From: Heliocidaris tuberculata
Lineage: Eukaryota > Echinodermata > Echinoidea > Camarodonta > Echinometridae
Reading direction: 5' to 3'
DNA length: 64,000 nucleotides
Assembly: GCA_025618425.1 (NCBI GenBank)
Contig: CM046833.1
Span: 2,612,672 to 2,676,671 of the forward strand
Under the pieces are notes generated by a model. The model made no database searches. It was not told where the DNA came from and saw only the letters and a list, made by a program, of their open reading frames with translations. Below, in pieces: positions 45,148 to 55,893 of the stretch. Made by a program: the position numbers and the translations under genes. The first letter of the stretch is position 1. Each line of letters opens with the position of its first letter.

Positions 45148-46079
45148 AAGAGATAGAGTGGGGGATAGAGAGATAGAGAGAGAAAGACTGGGAGAGAGAG
45201 AAAAATAAGAAATATGAAAATGACCCTAACCCCAAGAAAAAACCGGGTGCGCACAGAAGAAAAAAAAAAAAAAAAAATCCTTTACTAGTCTGGTCCACAA
45301 GAAATCGTCAGGAGTTTTAATGTTTTTTTTGAAATGACAATACACATGAGAAAATAAATACTAAGATTTGAGGTCGTCAATCCTGGATTTTTTTTCTCTC
45401 TAGTTCGTGAAAAAAAATTCTTAACCTTCTTAGAGAGAAAAAAATTGTCTAACTTCTATAATGGTCCCCCCTTAATTCTGGTTCCTTCCTCTCTCTCTCT
45501 CTCTCTCTCTCTGTAAAAATATCTATCATTCGTATTTTTAAAAATCAAATCACATCTAGATGTGATGTGTGTTGATCAACTCAAGGACTAGTGATGATAT
45601 ACTTGATGATATGTCAGATCACCAGGCAGTCAACACGCAGTCCTGAGTACATGTATGTAAACACATAGTAAACACAAAGTTATTAATTATAGATCTTTTA
45701 AACATTTCGACATTCATGAGTTTCAGTCACTATTATCTGAAGCTTTGTGGCATGAATTGAATGGGGTTGCTAATGTCAGCAGCCGATCCAGGCAGGGGCG
45801 CCAAGGGTGCGCGCCCCCTAATTTTTTTTTTTATTTTTGCCGTGGGAGGGGGATACCCCCTCCCACACCCTCCGCTCCCTCGCCGCTTGCGCGCCCCACC
45901 CCCCTCCATTTCAAATTCCTGGATGCGCCACTGCTAATGTCGATGATTATTGGTTGAAATGGAAACAAATTTACATTTATAGCTTATAGTCTTGCTCCGA
46001 TTAAAAAACTGTGAGTGAGAAATGTGTCTACTCCCTGGATAAATTCGTAAATTAATGTCTTAAAGGGACAAAGCATATA
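44203..46079. other. No gene; GA-rich tracts and a poly-C element
   Basis: Contains a degenerate (GA)n tract at 44970-45195, a (CT)n tract at 45488-45512, and an element at 45779-45940 (GATCCAGGCAGGGGCGCC, A/T centre, CTGGATGCGCCACTG). A 44640-44690 AAATGAAATG/AAATCTG repeat looks like a retroposon tail. 45440-45640 duplicates 34130-34535. Confidence 0.55.
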
Positions 46080-48250
46080 AATTTTTGTTGTCAGTGAAAC
46101 GTAATGAATTGAATACCTCCAAAGAAACTGAACTTGACCAGTTGTGGTCTTCTTACAAGTCTCTGAAGAACGAAGTTAATATTTCTTTAAGGAACGGTAA
46201 AAGTGATTATTTCAAGACAGAAATAAGGAATAATTCAGTATGTGGAAATGTCTACGCTTATTAATTCCAAAGTTGCGAGTAGCACTTCCAAATACGCTGC
46301 ATGTAATGGTCAGTCATACCAGAATGATGATAGTATCTCCAACGCCTTTAATAACTATCTAATCCATATAAATGTAAATAGTCTAGTGTCCGGTGAATTC
46401 AGTGATGCATTCAATAATTATGATTCTTCACCTCTGCTTCTAAACTTTTTGAGTTTGACCCGACTGATTGTGAATGTATTAGGTAAACCATCTTGAATTT
46501 AGACATCTCTGAAAAATCGAGCGGAGTAGATGTGTTAGTGCAAAACTGCTTAGGAATGCAGGTAATGAAATCATCACAACTATAACTGAATTACTGAATT
46601 TATCATTCAGCACTGAAACCTTTTCAGATGAATGGAAACACGCTAAGGTATTCTCTTTGTTTTAAAAAAGGAGATGTTAATTCCATGACCAATTACCGCT
46701 CCATATCTATATTGTCAGCCATCAGTAAAGTATTAGAGAGAATTGTTCACAAGCAACTCTTCGATTATCTAGTTCTTAATGATGTTTTAACAGATGTACA
46801 GTTCGGATTCAGACCCTTTCACTCTTGGCACTTGGTGCATTAACTGAGTCATGGCTACGTGCCATCGGATGAGGGATTTATAATCAGTGCTCCTTTTATC
46901 GATTTAAGACGTCCATTTGACACAGTAGATTTGTCAATAATGTAAGATGATAATAAGGTAAACTACAGGAAATAGATTTATCTAATAATGCATTGTCTTG
47001 GTTCAAATCATACTTGACAATAGGAAACAACATGTGGTAATCAGAGAAGCCCACTCAAATTCACGTTCTATCAAGCAAGGTGTACCTCAAGGGTCAATAT
47101 TAGGGCCTCTAATATTTTTAATGTATATTAACGACATCGTTAAGGTATTGAAGGAAGGGCGTCTTATCATGTATGCAGATGACACGACATTATGGTTCCT
47201 CTTTCAAGTACAAATAAAGTTACAAAATGATTTAAATTGTGTCCACCATTGAATTATTGATAATAAATTAATTTCAAATACAGACAAAACTAAATTAATC
47301 ATCACTGGAAGTAAACAGAAAATTAATTCTTATTGCTATTGTGATATCTCTATAACCTACGATTTTGTAAATATTGAACAACGCAAAACAATAAAATGCC
47401 TTGGAGTACTTATTGATCAATACTTATTGTGGAATGAACAGGTTAACTTTGTATGTAAAAAGGTGTTTGCTGGCCTGGCTTTGTCAAAAATTGCTTGATG
47501 CAATCACTATTGGACTATTGCTGGGAAATTGGGGGCAACAGATTAAGTACACATTCTGAACATATCACCAAGCTGCAAAAGACTCGGGCGGCTAGAATTA
47601 TTCTTAATCGTGATAATGTATACGCCCTCAAAAAAAATATTTTCAAAACTGAAGTGGATAACCGTTAGTGAACGTGTCAAGTATTTTCGATGTGTGTTTA
47701 TCCGCTGACTATTATTCAGATTTCTTTCATGAATTCAGCGAAGTTCATAATAAGAACACAAGACAATCTGTTAGGCATGATCTTGTAATCCCTAAATACC
47801 GTACTGAGTATCGAAAGCCTTCATTGTGCTATGACGATCCATTATTATGGAATAATCTAGCAATTCAAGTGAGAACAAAAAGCTCACCTGACTCATTCAA
47901 AATCCACCTAAAGAGACATTTTCAAGTTTTAGCCATGGCCACTGATTGAGCAGTTACATTTATTGTTCACCCTGTTGTCTCTCTGGCCCCTCATTCTCCT
48001 GTTCACTGTATTATTACTTGGAGTATTCCTGAAATGCGTTCAAATTATATATAAGGTCAATTCTAACATAACTGTCTGTGGTATATACTATGTGGATTTT
48101 GTATATATGTTTTTGTTCTGGGTTTTCCCCCCTTTTCTCATTTACTATTTTTATTATGTTTAATTTGATTGTATGATGATACTTGTGATTGTACTCACAC
48201 GGCCCCATGTTGAATGGGCTCTCCTGTTAATAAATGAATCAAAATAAATC
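46080..48250 (+). pseudogene. Decayed non-LTR retrotransposon (reverse transcriptase)
   Basis: Frames in several phases encode RT blocks in order: FKKGDVNSMTNYRSISILSA with a LERIVHKQLF follow-on (46660-46770), VQFGFRPFHSWH, IKQGVPQGSILGPLIF and LIMYADDTTLWF (47070-47200), then a C-terminal KTSSPDSFKIHLKRHF-like region (47870-47930). Stops and frameshifts separate them. The 3' end is near 48250 (AATAAATCAATAAAA). CR1/Jockey-type; non-functional. Confidence 0.88.
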
Positions 48251-48440
48251 AATAAAAATGTGCAAAATGAACAATCCTTTAATTTCCTGCATATATATTG
48301 ATTTAAGGACGTTCATCAGTTATGTTTGTGCGCACCTCAGCTGCGCATCCTGGCTGGTTGTGTTACGTCATCACAACACCGGGAGAGTGTTGCGCGCAGT
48401 TAAGACAATGGATACGCAAATTAAACACAATGCTTAACTA
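48251..48440. other. Spacer between LINE remnant and composite repeat
   Basis: No gene seen. Confidence 0.4.
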
Positions 48441-49260
48441 GAAATTTAATTCGTCGATGAAGACGAATTAGGTGGTCTGTCCCTCTGGCAAATTGCTTTG
48501 TCAGATGTGATAATATTTCTGCAAGATAATAATCATGATAATGTTGACGAAAATGATGATAAGATGGTCATATAAGTGATAACAATGACGATAATGATAT
48601 ATTGATAATGATGATCATAATGTCAACAAATGATAATAACCACGATAACCGAAGTCGCATGGCGCCCATTCAGGTTCACTTTTAGGGGCGATTTTTTGAA
48701 AAGTGCTTGAAATGGCATAAAACGTGTGCAAAATGAATTTGGGAGGATTTGGATCATTTCTAAATTTTGCGCACGCACGGACGCGCGTACGGACGCGTAC
48801 GCGCGCGTTTAACGAAAAGACCTTGACTGGAATGACAGTGACCTTAACCATGCCAAATATGAAAGAGAAATGACATTTCGTTATGAAGATATGACCAGAA
48901 CTTGATTTTCACAAAATGGCGCCTGGATGACGTCACGATAACCTGATGACCTTGAAAAAGATGTGGGAACTTGACCTTATTAGGACTGATGACTTACGAA
49001 AATATGAAGAAAATGGACTCAGCCGATTTTGAGAAATCGTGATAACGAACTGGACGATTTTATATTGCAGGACATGTGGGAGATTATCCCCTTAGCTTTA
49101 ATACACGACAGGGAATGAGATTGTACACAAACTACTGCACACTACTTTCCAATAGACATAACACGCAAAATTAGGCAGTTTATTACATTGTTTGTGATGG
49201 TATATGTTATAATAATCGAAAAAGATGGTAAAATGAAAGGCAAAAAAAAAAAAAAAAAAA

Positions 49261-49325
49261 TGGTCCCACCCGGAAATCGATCCGGGGTCGCCGGAATGAG
49301 AGGCAAGTGCTTTACCAATGGACCA
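49261..49325 (-). tRNA. tRNA-like sequence (pseudo-tRNA or SINE head) with T-run
   Basis: Minus strand, 65 nt: the ends TGGTCCA and GGGACCA pair, with a TTGGTAAAGC box-A-like segment and GGATCGATTTCC box-B-like segment. It is followed on that strand by a run of about 18 T, a Pol III terminator. It is shorter than a normal tRNA and the anticodon arm is poor, so a tRNA-derived repeat is likelier than a functional gene. Confidence 0.35.
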
Positions 49326-49800
49326 AAATATTTCCAATAGAGATAACACGTAAACGAAATACGGGATTCTGAAATCATATTTTGTAGTTAAAAAATGGGC
49401 ATGATCCCGACATCTGATCAAAAATTGGAGGGCACACTTGTAAAAGCTTATAGTCTCAGCAATAACATACTAAAATTTGGAAGAAAATCGAGCAGAAATT
49501 ACAAAGATACTCTGCTCAAAGAAGACGGGAATGTAGAATCAAGATTTGAGAAAAAGTCATCTCCTATAGCGAATACACGCAAAATGAGAAAAATTGACAT
49601 GCCTCCTTTAATCGCAAAAATACGCCATGATGCCTTTGTCAAAATGAAAATTACTGAAATATTGTCAAATGAATACAAAAATTATGACGTCATTTTTTCA
49701 AAATCTAATTTTTGAGTGCATATGCAAATATGACGACGTTTCGATCGATTGACCCCCCCCCCCAATTTTTTTCATGAATTACAATCTACAACTCATAGGC

Positions 49801-52261
49801 TTACATGTATGATTTAAATTTTCCCCTAATACAAAAGAGAAACAAAAATAAAAAAATACAATGTTGGATGACAAACGGTTTATTACAATCTATAAAACAT
49901 AAAATAAGCTATACAAGTGGTACTTAAAAAACCCGACTCATCAAAACGAGTTGCAATTTAAACAATATCGAAATAAACTTACGACACTCCTCAGGGAGAC
50001 AAAGATCAGATATTTCTCAGACAAACTCATGCGTAATAAATCAAATATTAAACGTACATGGGATACCATAAACAACCTTATTAAAAAGAAAGTTCATGAA
50101 TGCCCAGAGACTGCCTTCAGTATTGATGATAAAATTGTGACTGATCCTTTAACCATAAGTAACTCATTTAACGATTTCTTCACAAAAATTGGTCCCACTC
50201 TTGCTAATAAAATACCACAGTGTAATACTGACTTTCGGACATACATGAACATTCCGCCTGATGATTCTCTATTTTTATATCCTACAGATGAAAATGAAAT
50301 AAGTAATATTGTCAGCTCGTTTGAAAATAATAAATCTGCAGGTTTAGACGAATTCAGTCCGAGGGTAATTAAAAGTGCGATTCAGTATATATCTAAACCG
50401 CTGTGTCATATTTTCAATTTATCACTTAATAAAGGGATTTTTCCAGACCAACTGAAAATCGCTAGAGTCACACCTATATTTAAGACTGGGGACAAAAGAC
50501 AGCTTACTAACTACAGGCCAATATCTGTTCTATCAGTTTTTTCTAAAATTCTTGAACGCATTGTATACACCAGGACTTACGAATTTCTTGTTAAACATGA
50601 CATTATTTACAAAAACCAATTTGGATTCCGCCAAAATTTTTCTACAGCTATGGCATTATCTAAACTAACAAACGATATAATTGACTCATTTGAAAAAAAT
50701 CAATATTCAATTGGAATCTTTATAGACTTATCGAAAGCCTTCGATACCATTAATCACTCAATTCTACTAAAAAAACTTTACATGTATGGAATCCGTGGCA
50801 TAGCACACGACTGGTTTGCCAGTTATCTTAGAAATCGCCTCCAGTGTACTAAAATTGACTCGGTTTTCTCAAACATGAGTAATATCACATGTGGTGTACC
50901 TCAAGGGTCGTTGCTTGGTCCATTACTTTTTATTCTTTATATAAACGACATCTTCAAATCAACAGCAACATTAACTTTTGTTCTTTATGCCGACGACACG
51001 AATATTTTATGTAGTGGATCAAATCTTACCTCACTGTGCAGTAATGTTAATCAACAGCTAAGCCTTGTATGCGAGTGGTTTAAGGCTAATAAATTGTCCG
51101 TCAATCTAAAAAAAAGCAACTATATGATTTTTCACAACAATAAAAACATTGATTTAGACAGCATTTCCATATATCTCGACAACGTACTACTATCTAGAGT
51201 TGAAAACACAAAATTTCTAGGTGTGCACATCGACAGTTCTATGTCTTGGAAAAAACATATTCTTGAAACAGAAAACAAAGTCTCTAAAAACACTGGCATC
51301 ATTTCTAGACTGCGGCACATTTTACCAAACAACATCCTCCGTATGCTTTACAACTCTCTTATTCTACCATATCTATCATACTGCAACCTGGCCTGGGGGA
51401 ACTCTACAACCTCCAAATTGCAAAAACTAATCACTCTACAAAAGAAAATAATTCGTATAACTACAGGTACTGCTCCCCGGTGTCACGTCGACCATTTGTT
51501 CAAACAATTTAACATACTAAAATTTACCGATATAAATAAACATCAACAAAGCATTTTTATGTACAGATGTACAAACAATTTATTTCCTGAAGAATTTTGT
51601 AATCTTTTTCAATTAAATTCTACGATTCATAAATACGAAACCAGACACGCAAATCACATCCATCTACCCAAGCACAGAACCCTATTATTCCAACATAATA
51701 TCCGGTATTCAGGACCCAAGCTGTGGAACGTTATCCCTGACACAATAAAATACTCCGCATCTCTCGCTAGCTTCTCAAGAAGGATGAAAAAATATTTCAC
51801 TTCATCTTACAAATAATATGGTTTAAGACACTTCCACACACTCCGTTGTATCTATTCTCTCTATTCTTTCTTCTCTCTGCCTCTTCGTGAATATTTCTCT
51901 TTTCCGTACAATTCTCATGTTGCACCTCCATTCTCCCCCTCTTTTTCCTCTTTCCCCTTCTTTTTCTTTTCTTTTCTCCTCCCCCTTTTTCCCCTCCAAT
52001 CAAGCTCAGCGGTCTCTTTCTTTTTTTGTATGTAGCTATTTTCTTTTTATATATTTATTATGTAATAATGTATTATGTACTAAGGGCACCCTCGCCCCAA
52101 GCTTTTGCTTTTAGAGGTGTGTCCTTCAACTATGTATGTATCACATTAGTGTATATTTTGTCATATTTTTTGTTCAAAATATATGTACATATTTTGCTCA
52201 TTTATTAATTTGTATATTGAAAAGTTGGAAATAAATGTCTTTAAATTGAATTGAAATTGAA
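49801..52261 (+). mobile_element. 5'-truncated CR1/Jockey-type LINE
   Basis: Inserted in the composite repeat: host sequence stops at CTACAACTCATAGGCTTA (49800) and resumes at AATATGTAAAAAAATTGGGG (about 52261). An uninterrupted homologue reads CTCATAGGCTTTCAAAATAT at about 54208. The 3' tail is AATTGAATTGAAATTG. The endonuclease domain is missing, so this copy is truncated. Confidence 0.85.
49951..51816 (+). CDS. LINE ORF2 reverse transcriptase, 5' truncated
   Basis: An open frame of 621 codons with no stop, but no credible native start (first codon in frame is TTG). It encodes an RT with NYRPISVLSVFSKILERIV, FIDLSKAFDTINH (about residue 257-269), GVPQGSLLGPLLFILY, and the catalytic YADD at about residue 346, then a thumb/C-terminal region ending RRMKKYF. 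RT copies LINE RNA into DNA at the target site. Upstream, the frame meets a stop at 49900-49902; WMTNGLL at 49865-49885 is in another frame, so one base appears lost near 49900. The apurinic endonuclease domain is absent, so autonomous activity is not expected. One of the least decayed insertions here, hence probably young. Confidence 0.9.
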   Translation: MQFKQYRNKLTTLLRETKIRYFSDKLMRNKSNIKRTWDTINNLIKKKVHECPETAFSIDDKIVTDPLTISNSFNDFFTKIGPTLANKIPQCNTDFRTYMNIPPDDSLFLYPTDENEISNIVSSFENNKSAGLDEFSPRVIKSAIQYISKPLCHIFNLSLNKGIFPDQLKIARVTPIFKTGDKRQLTNYRPISVLSVFSKILERIVYTRTYEFLVKHDIIYKNQFGFRQNFSTAMALSKLTNDIIDSFEKNQYSIGIFIDLSKAFDTINHSILLKKLYMYGIRGIAHDWFASYLRNRLQCTKIDSVFSNMSNITCGVPQGSLLGPLLFILYINDIFKSTATLTFVLYADDTNILCSGSNLTSLCSNVNQQLSLVCEWFKANKLSVNLKKSNYMIFHNNKNIDLDSISIYLDNVLLSRVENTKFLGVHIDSSMSWKKHILETENKVSKNTGIISRLRHILPNNILRMLYNSLILPYLSYCNLAWGNSTTSKLQKLITLQKKIIRITTGTAPRCHVDHLFKQFNILKFTDINKHQQSIFMYRCTNNLFPEEFCNLFQLNSTIHKYETRHANHIHLPKHRTLLFQHNIRYSGPKLWNVIPDTIKYSASLASFSRRMKKYFTSSYK

Positions 52262-54450
52262 TAATATGTAAAAAAATTGGGGGGTTTCCACGCATTTTGA
52301 CGAGCTATGGCGGATTCCATATAGGCATGTTTTTACCACTTTTTACATTATATTGCCCATTGACGCGCGCACGAATTTGAAAGTTTGACGCGCGCGTGTG
52401 GCATTATGGAATGTCGAGAATGACTGTAAATAGTTGGAAATTGTCAAGAATAGTGTCAGGAAGACAAACCATGCGAAAAAACGGCGTTTTTACGTTCTGT
52501 ACGCGCTGCACGCGCGCATAACGCGCTCGCGGACGCGCACGGGCGGAAAATTTTGAAATGCTTAAAATGTCCTGAACCGTACTCTAATTTGATTAAAAAG
52601 TGATTTTGAACATTTCTAAATTTTGACGCGCGCGTACGTGCGTGTCATGCGTGCGCGGATTTTGTTGACATGTTATGTTGACCCTTGACCTGAAATTCAT
52701 GTGTGTCAAATATGGTTCATTTTTGATGACTCGTTATGAAGATATGATCGATAATGTGATTTCACAAAATGGCGCCTGGATGACGTCACGATGACCTGAT
52801 GACCTTGAAAAAGATGCCCGAGCTTGATCTGATATGACCTGATATCTGACAAAAATTTGATAAAAATTGGCTGAGCCGATTTTGAGATTCGTCACTGAAG
52901 ACGAATTAGGTGGTCTGTCTGTCCATTCGGCAAATTGCTTAGTAAGATGTGATAATATTTGTGCAAGATAATAATTCTGATAATGTTGATTATGGACTGA
53001 GACTTGCATCAAAGAAAATCGGACGATTTGATATTGTTGATATTGCAATAGAGATAACACGTAAGCGAAAAACGGAATTCTCAAATTACATTTTGTAGTT
53101 AAAAAATTGGCATGATCCCGACATCTGATCAAAATTTGGAGGGCGCATTTGTGAAAGCTTATAGTCTCAGCTATAACATACTAAAATTTAGATGACAATC
53201 GAGCAGCAAAAACAGAGATACAGCTCAAAGAAGACAGGAATGTATAATCAAGATTTGAGAAAAAGTTATGTCCCGTAGAGAATACACGTAAAATGTGAAA
53301 AATTGACATGCCTCCTTTAATCGCAAAAATACGGCGTGATTTCTTTGTTAAAATGAAAAATGGTGTAATTGATTTTGTAGAGAAGTGTCTCAGCTACAAC
53401 ATATCAAAATTTGGAAGAAAATCGACAACCTATTACTGAAATATTGTCAAATGAATACAAAACTTATTTCGTCACTTTTTCGAAAACATTGTTTTGAGTT
53501 CATATGCAAATATGATGACATTCCGACCGCTTGACCCACCAATTTTTTTCATGAATTCCAATTAACAACTTATAGACTTTCAGAATATGTATAAAAATTG
53601 GGGGGGGGGGGGGGGGGGGTCCCCAGTCTTTCTGACGAGCTATGGCGGATTCAAGAGAGGCATGTTTTTACCACTTTTTACATTATACTGCCCATTGACG
53701 CGCGCACGAATTTGAAAGTTTGACGCGCGCGTGTGGCATTATGGAATGTCGAGAATGCTCGACCGCTTGACCCACCAATTTTTTTCATGAATTCCAATTT
53801 ACAACTTATAGACTTTCAGAATATGGATTTGGAAGAAAGTCGAGCAGAAATAACAGAGATACTGCTCAAAGAAGACTGGAATGTAGAATCAAGATTTGAG
53901 AAAAAGTCATGTCCCATAGAGAATACACGCAAAATGTGAAAAATTGACATGCCGCCTTTAATCGCAAATGTACGCCATGACGCCTTTGTCAAAATGAATA
54001 ATAGTGAAACGGACCTTTTAGAGAATTGCCTCAGCTACAACAAATTTGGAAGAAAATCAACGACATATTACTGAAATACTGTCAAATGAATACAGAAATT
54101 ATGACGTCATTTTTTCAAAATCATTTTTTTGAGTTCATATTTAAATATGATGATGTTCCTATACCACTCGACCCCCAATCTTATTCATGAATTCCAATCT
54201 ACAACTCATAGGCTTTCAAAATATGTACAAAAAAATGGGGGGTTCCCAGCCTTTCTGGCGACCACTTTTCTGACGACCACTTGACCATGATAGGCCTAAT
54301 GACTGACTGAAATTTGATGAAAATTGAGTGAGCCGAACTCGAGTAATCACACCCACAAGAAAGTGGTGGAAATAAATAATAATAAAGAAAGAAAGAAAAT
54401 TCTGACGAAATTAAGAGGTGATCTGTCTACGACAGGCCACCTAATATTTT

Positions 54451-55155
54451 TTTCCTTTTTTCTCACACTTGAATAGTAGCTTTTGGGTAGTACATGTATA
54501 ATTAAATGGTATGCAACTTTGCATATGAAAACTCAAAATAACTCAAATAAAAAATGATGTACTGTCATCTAAGGTGGAAGGCTACAGTCCCCACCCTTTT
54601 CCGAGACCATATGGGCGATGTACTGTGCAGTTCAAGCTCTCAAATGACATAATCCAGACCCATATATTACCGTACCGTAAGGATGAGAACGCCTGTCTAC
54701 ACTTTGCTATTTTTCAAAATGCTTGCAAATAAAACAAAGACATATATACTAATGCCATATTTTATAATACGTATGGAATAATTCTGACATAACATGGACA
54801 AAAAAAAAAACCAAAAAAAATTAATGTCGATAGGAATGTGCTTTCTGCAGGGCTCACATGATGCTTGGTTTACTGTGTGTGTTTATGCAAAGTGTTCGTT
54901 TTCAATATTTTTTTCCCAACAAATTGGAAGTCGCGTGTTTCATGAAATTTATCGATAAATTCTTTTTTTTTAAACCATCTTGTGTGTAAAATCGATATCG
55001 AAATCAAACCACATTCTTCATTCTGTGATAATGTTAAGTAAGAGGACATTGGGGACAGGTTATTGTGGTATAGAAGATTAAATTGTAGATTAAATCGATC
55101 TTTGTTTTCTGAAATGGCCCGTCTCTGGACGTTGAGTATACATGCTACACTTAAA
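54451..55155. other. No gene seen
   Basis: AT-rich. A 146-codon minus-strand frame (54870-55310) runs across an inverted repeat and lacks domain or splice support. Confidence 0.5.
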
Positions 55156-55297
55156 TCGTCGTTCATTTTACGAAGTGGCACGAACGTCAAAAATTGCTTA
55201 AAATAGCTCGTTTTTAGCTTGCCGCTAGCTTGCCGCAAGCTTATATTTGTATAGTGGAAGATCCATGGCCGTTCGTGCCTCTTCGTGAAATGAGCAA
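55156..55297. mobile_element. Short palindromic MITE
   Basis: CGTCGTTCATTTTACGAAG with TGGCACGAACG on the left is mirrored by CGTTCGTGCCTCTTCGTGAA, then ATGAGCAACG, on the right. The centre contains GCTTGCCGCTAGCTTGCCGC. Confidence 0.75.
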
Positions 55298-55824
55298 CGA
55301 AATGTAACATACCAGAAAGTGCGCCTTAAATTACAGTATGTTATGTCGAAAGCAATTACACTGAATAATTTTTCGTTTTCAACTTTTGTAGTTTACATCG
55401 TGAATAGTCTTGCATGTTTCGATCATTGTACAACTAGTAGTCATCGTGAGTGGTAAAAACAAGATTCAGTATGTGTTAGTATGTGTTGAATATGTTGAAG
55501 CATTATAAGAAGCACATGCATATGAGAAGCGTATTCAATATATTGTTTGGAGATATTATATTACATTATACCTTGTACTATTGTTTATGGGAGACTCAAT
55601 ATATATTTTTTTTAATAGAAACAGTTCTCGTTTCTCTATTTATATGTGACAAGTGCTAAGAAAGCGACACTATGTCATGTATGCATGGTATATAGAAATT
55701 CATATATTATATTTATATATAACTGCGAGAAATGAAAATGGGAGAATAATGGTTGCGTAGCTTAAATCAAAGTTCCCAAGAGCTGTCCTCCCTTTTTGAA
55801 ATTTTTGCAAAGGTTCAGAAAATG
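55298..55824. other. No gene seen
   Basis: AT-rich sequence without a definable repeat. Confidence 0.4.
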
Positions 55825-55893
55825 TCTCCGCCTGGAATAGAACCCGGGCCGTTGACTTAGAACGCCAATGCCTTAACCACTAGACCACGGAGA
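55825..55893 (-). tRNA. tRNA-like gene, possible anticodon TCT
   Basis: Minus strand, 69 nt. The acceptor arms TCTCCGT and GCGGAGA pair over 7 bp (last pair T-G). Box A-like GTGGTCTAGTGGTTAAGGC resembles the Glu/Asp class; box B-like GGTTCTATTCC. The anticodon arm can be drawn as TTGGC-GTTCTAA-GTCAA, giving TCT (Arg), and the T stem has one mismatch. It is short in the D arm, so it may be a pseudo-tRNA or a SINE head. Confidence 0.45.

Larger units (their letters stand above)
48441..54450 (+). repeat. Modular composite repeat with GAATTAGGTGGTCTGTC hairpins
   Basis: GAAGACGAATTAGGTGGTCTGTC occurs at about 48461 and 52896. The far end (54410-54447) has the related hairpin AGGTGATCTGTC-TAC-GACAGGCCACCT followed by AATA. 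Three modules recur: one with CATGATCCCGACATCTGATC and CGCAAAATGAGAAAAATTGA (49395, 53108, partly 53820), one with GACGAGCTATGGCGGATTC (52300, 53635), and one with dense CGCGCG motifs plus a GATGACGTCACGATRACCTGA-type block (48925, 52780). The LINE at 49801-52261 interrupts it. A 3' hairpin followed by CTAA is reminiscent of Helitrons, but that is only inference. Confidence 0.65.

Noticed and set aside
44877..45298. Leu/Ser/Phe-rich minus-strand open frames of up to 125 codons
   Set aside because: They are translations of the (GA)n/(CT)n tract and its edges, with no domain or splice context.
49395..49715. 106-codon frame in the composite repeat
   Set aside because: The homologous module at 53108 and 53820 has the frame broken, so the DNA repeats but the protein is not conserved.
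54870..55310. 146-codon minus-strand frame
   Set aside because: It spans a palindromic element and AT-rich DNA; no domain, no splice context, no second copy preserving the frame.
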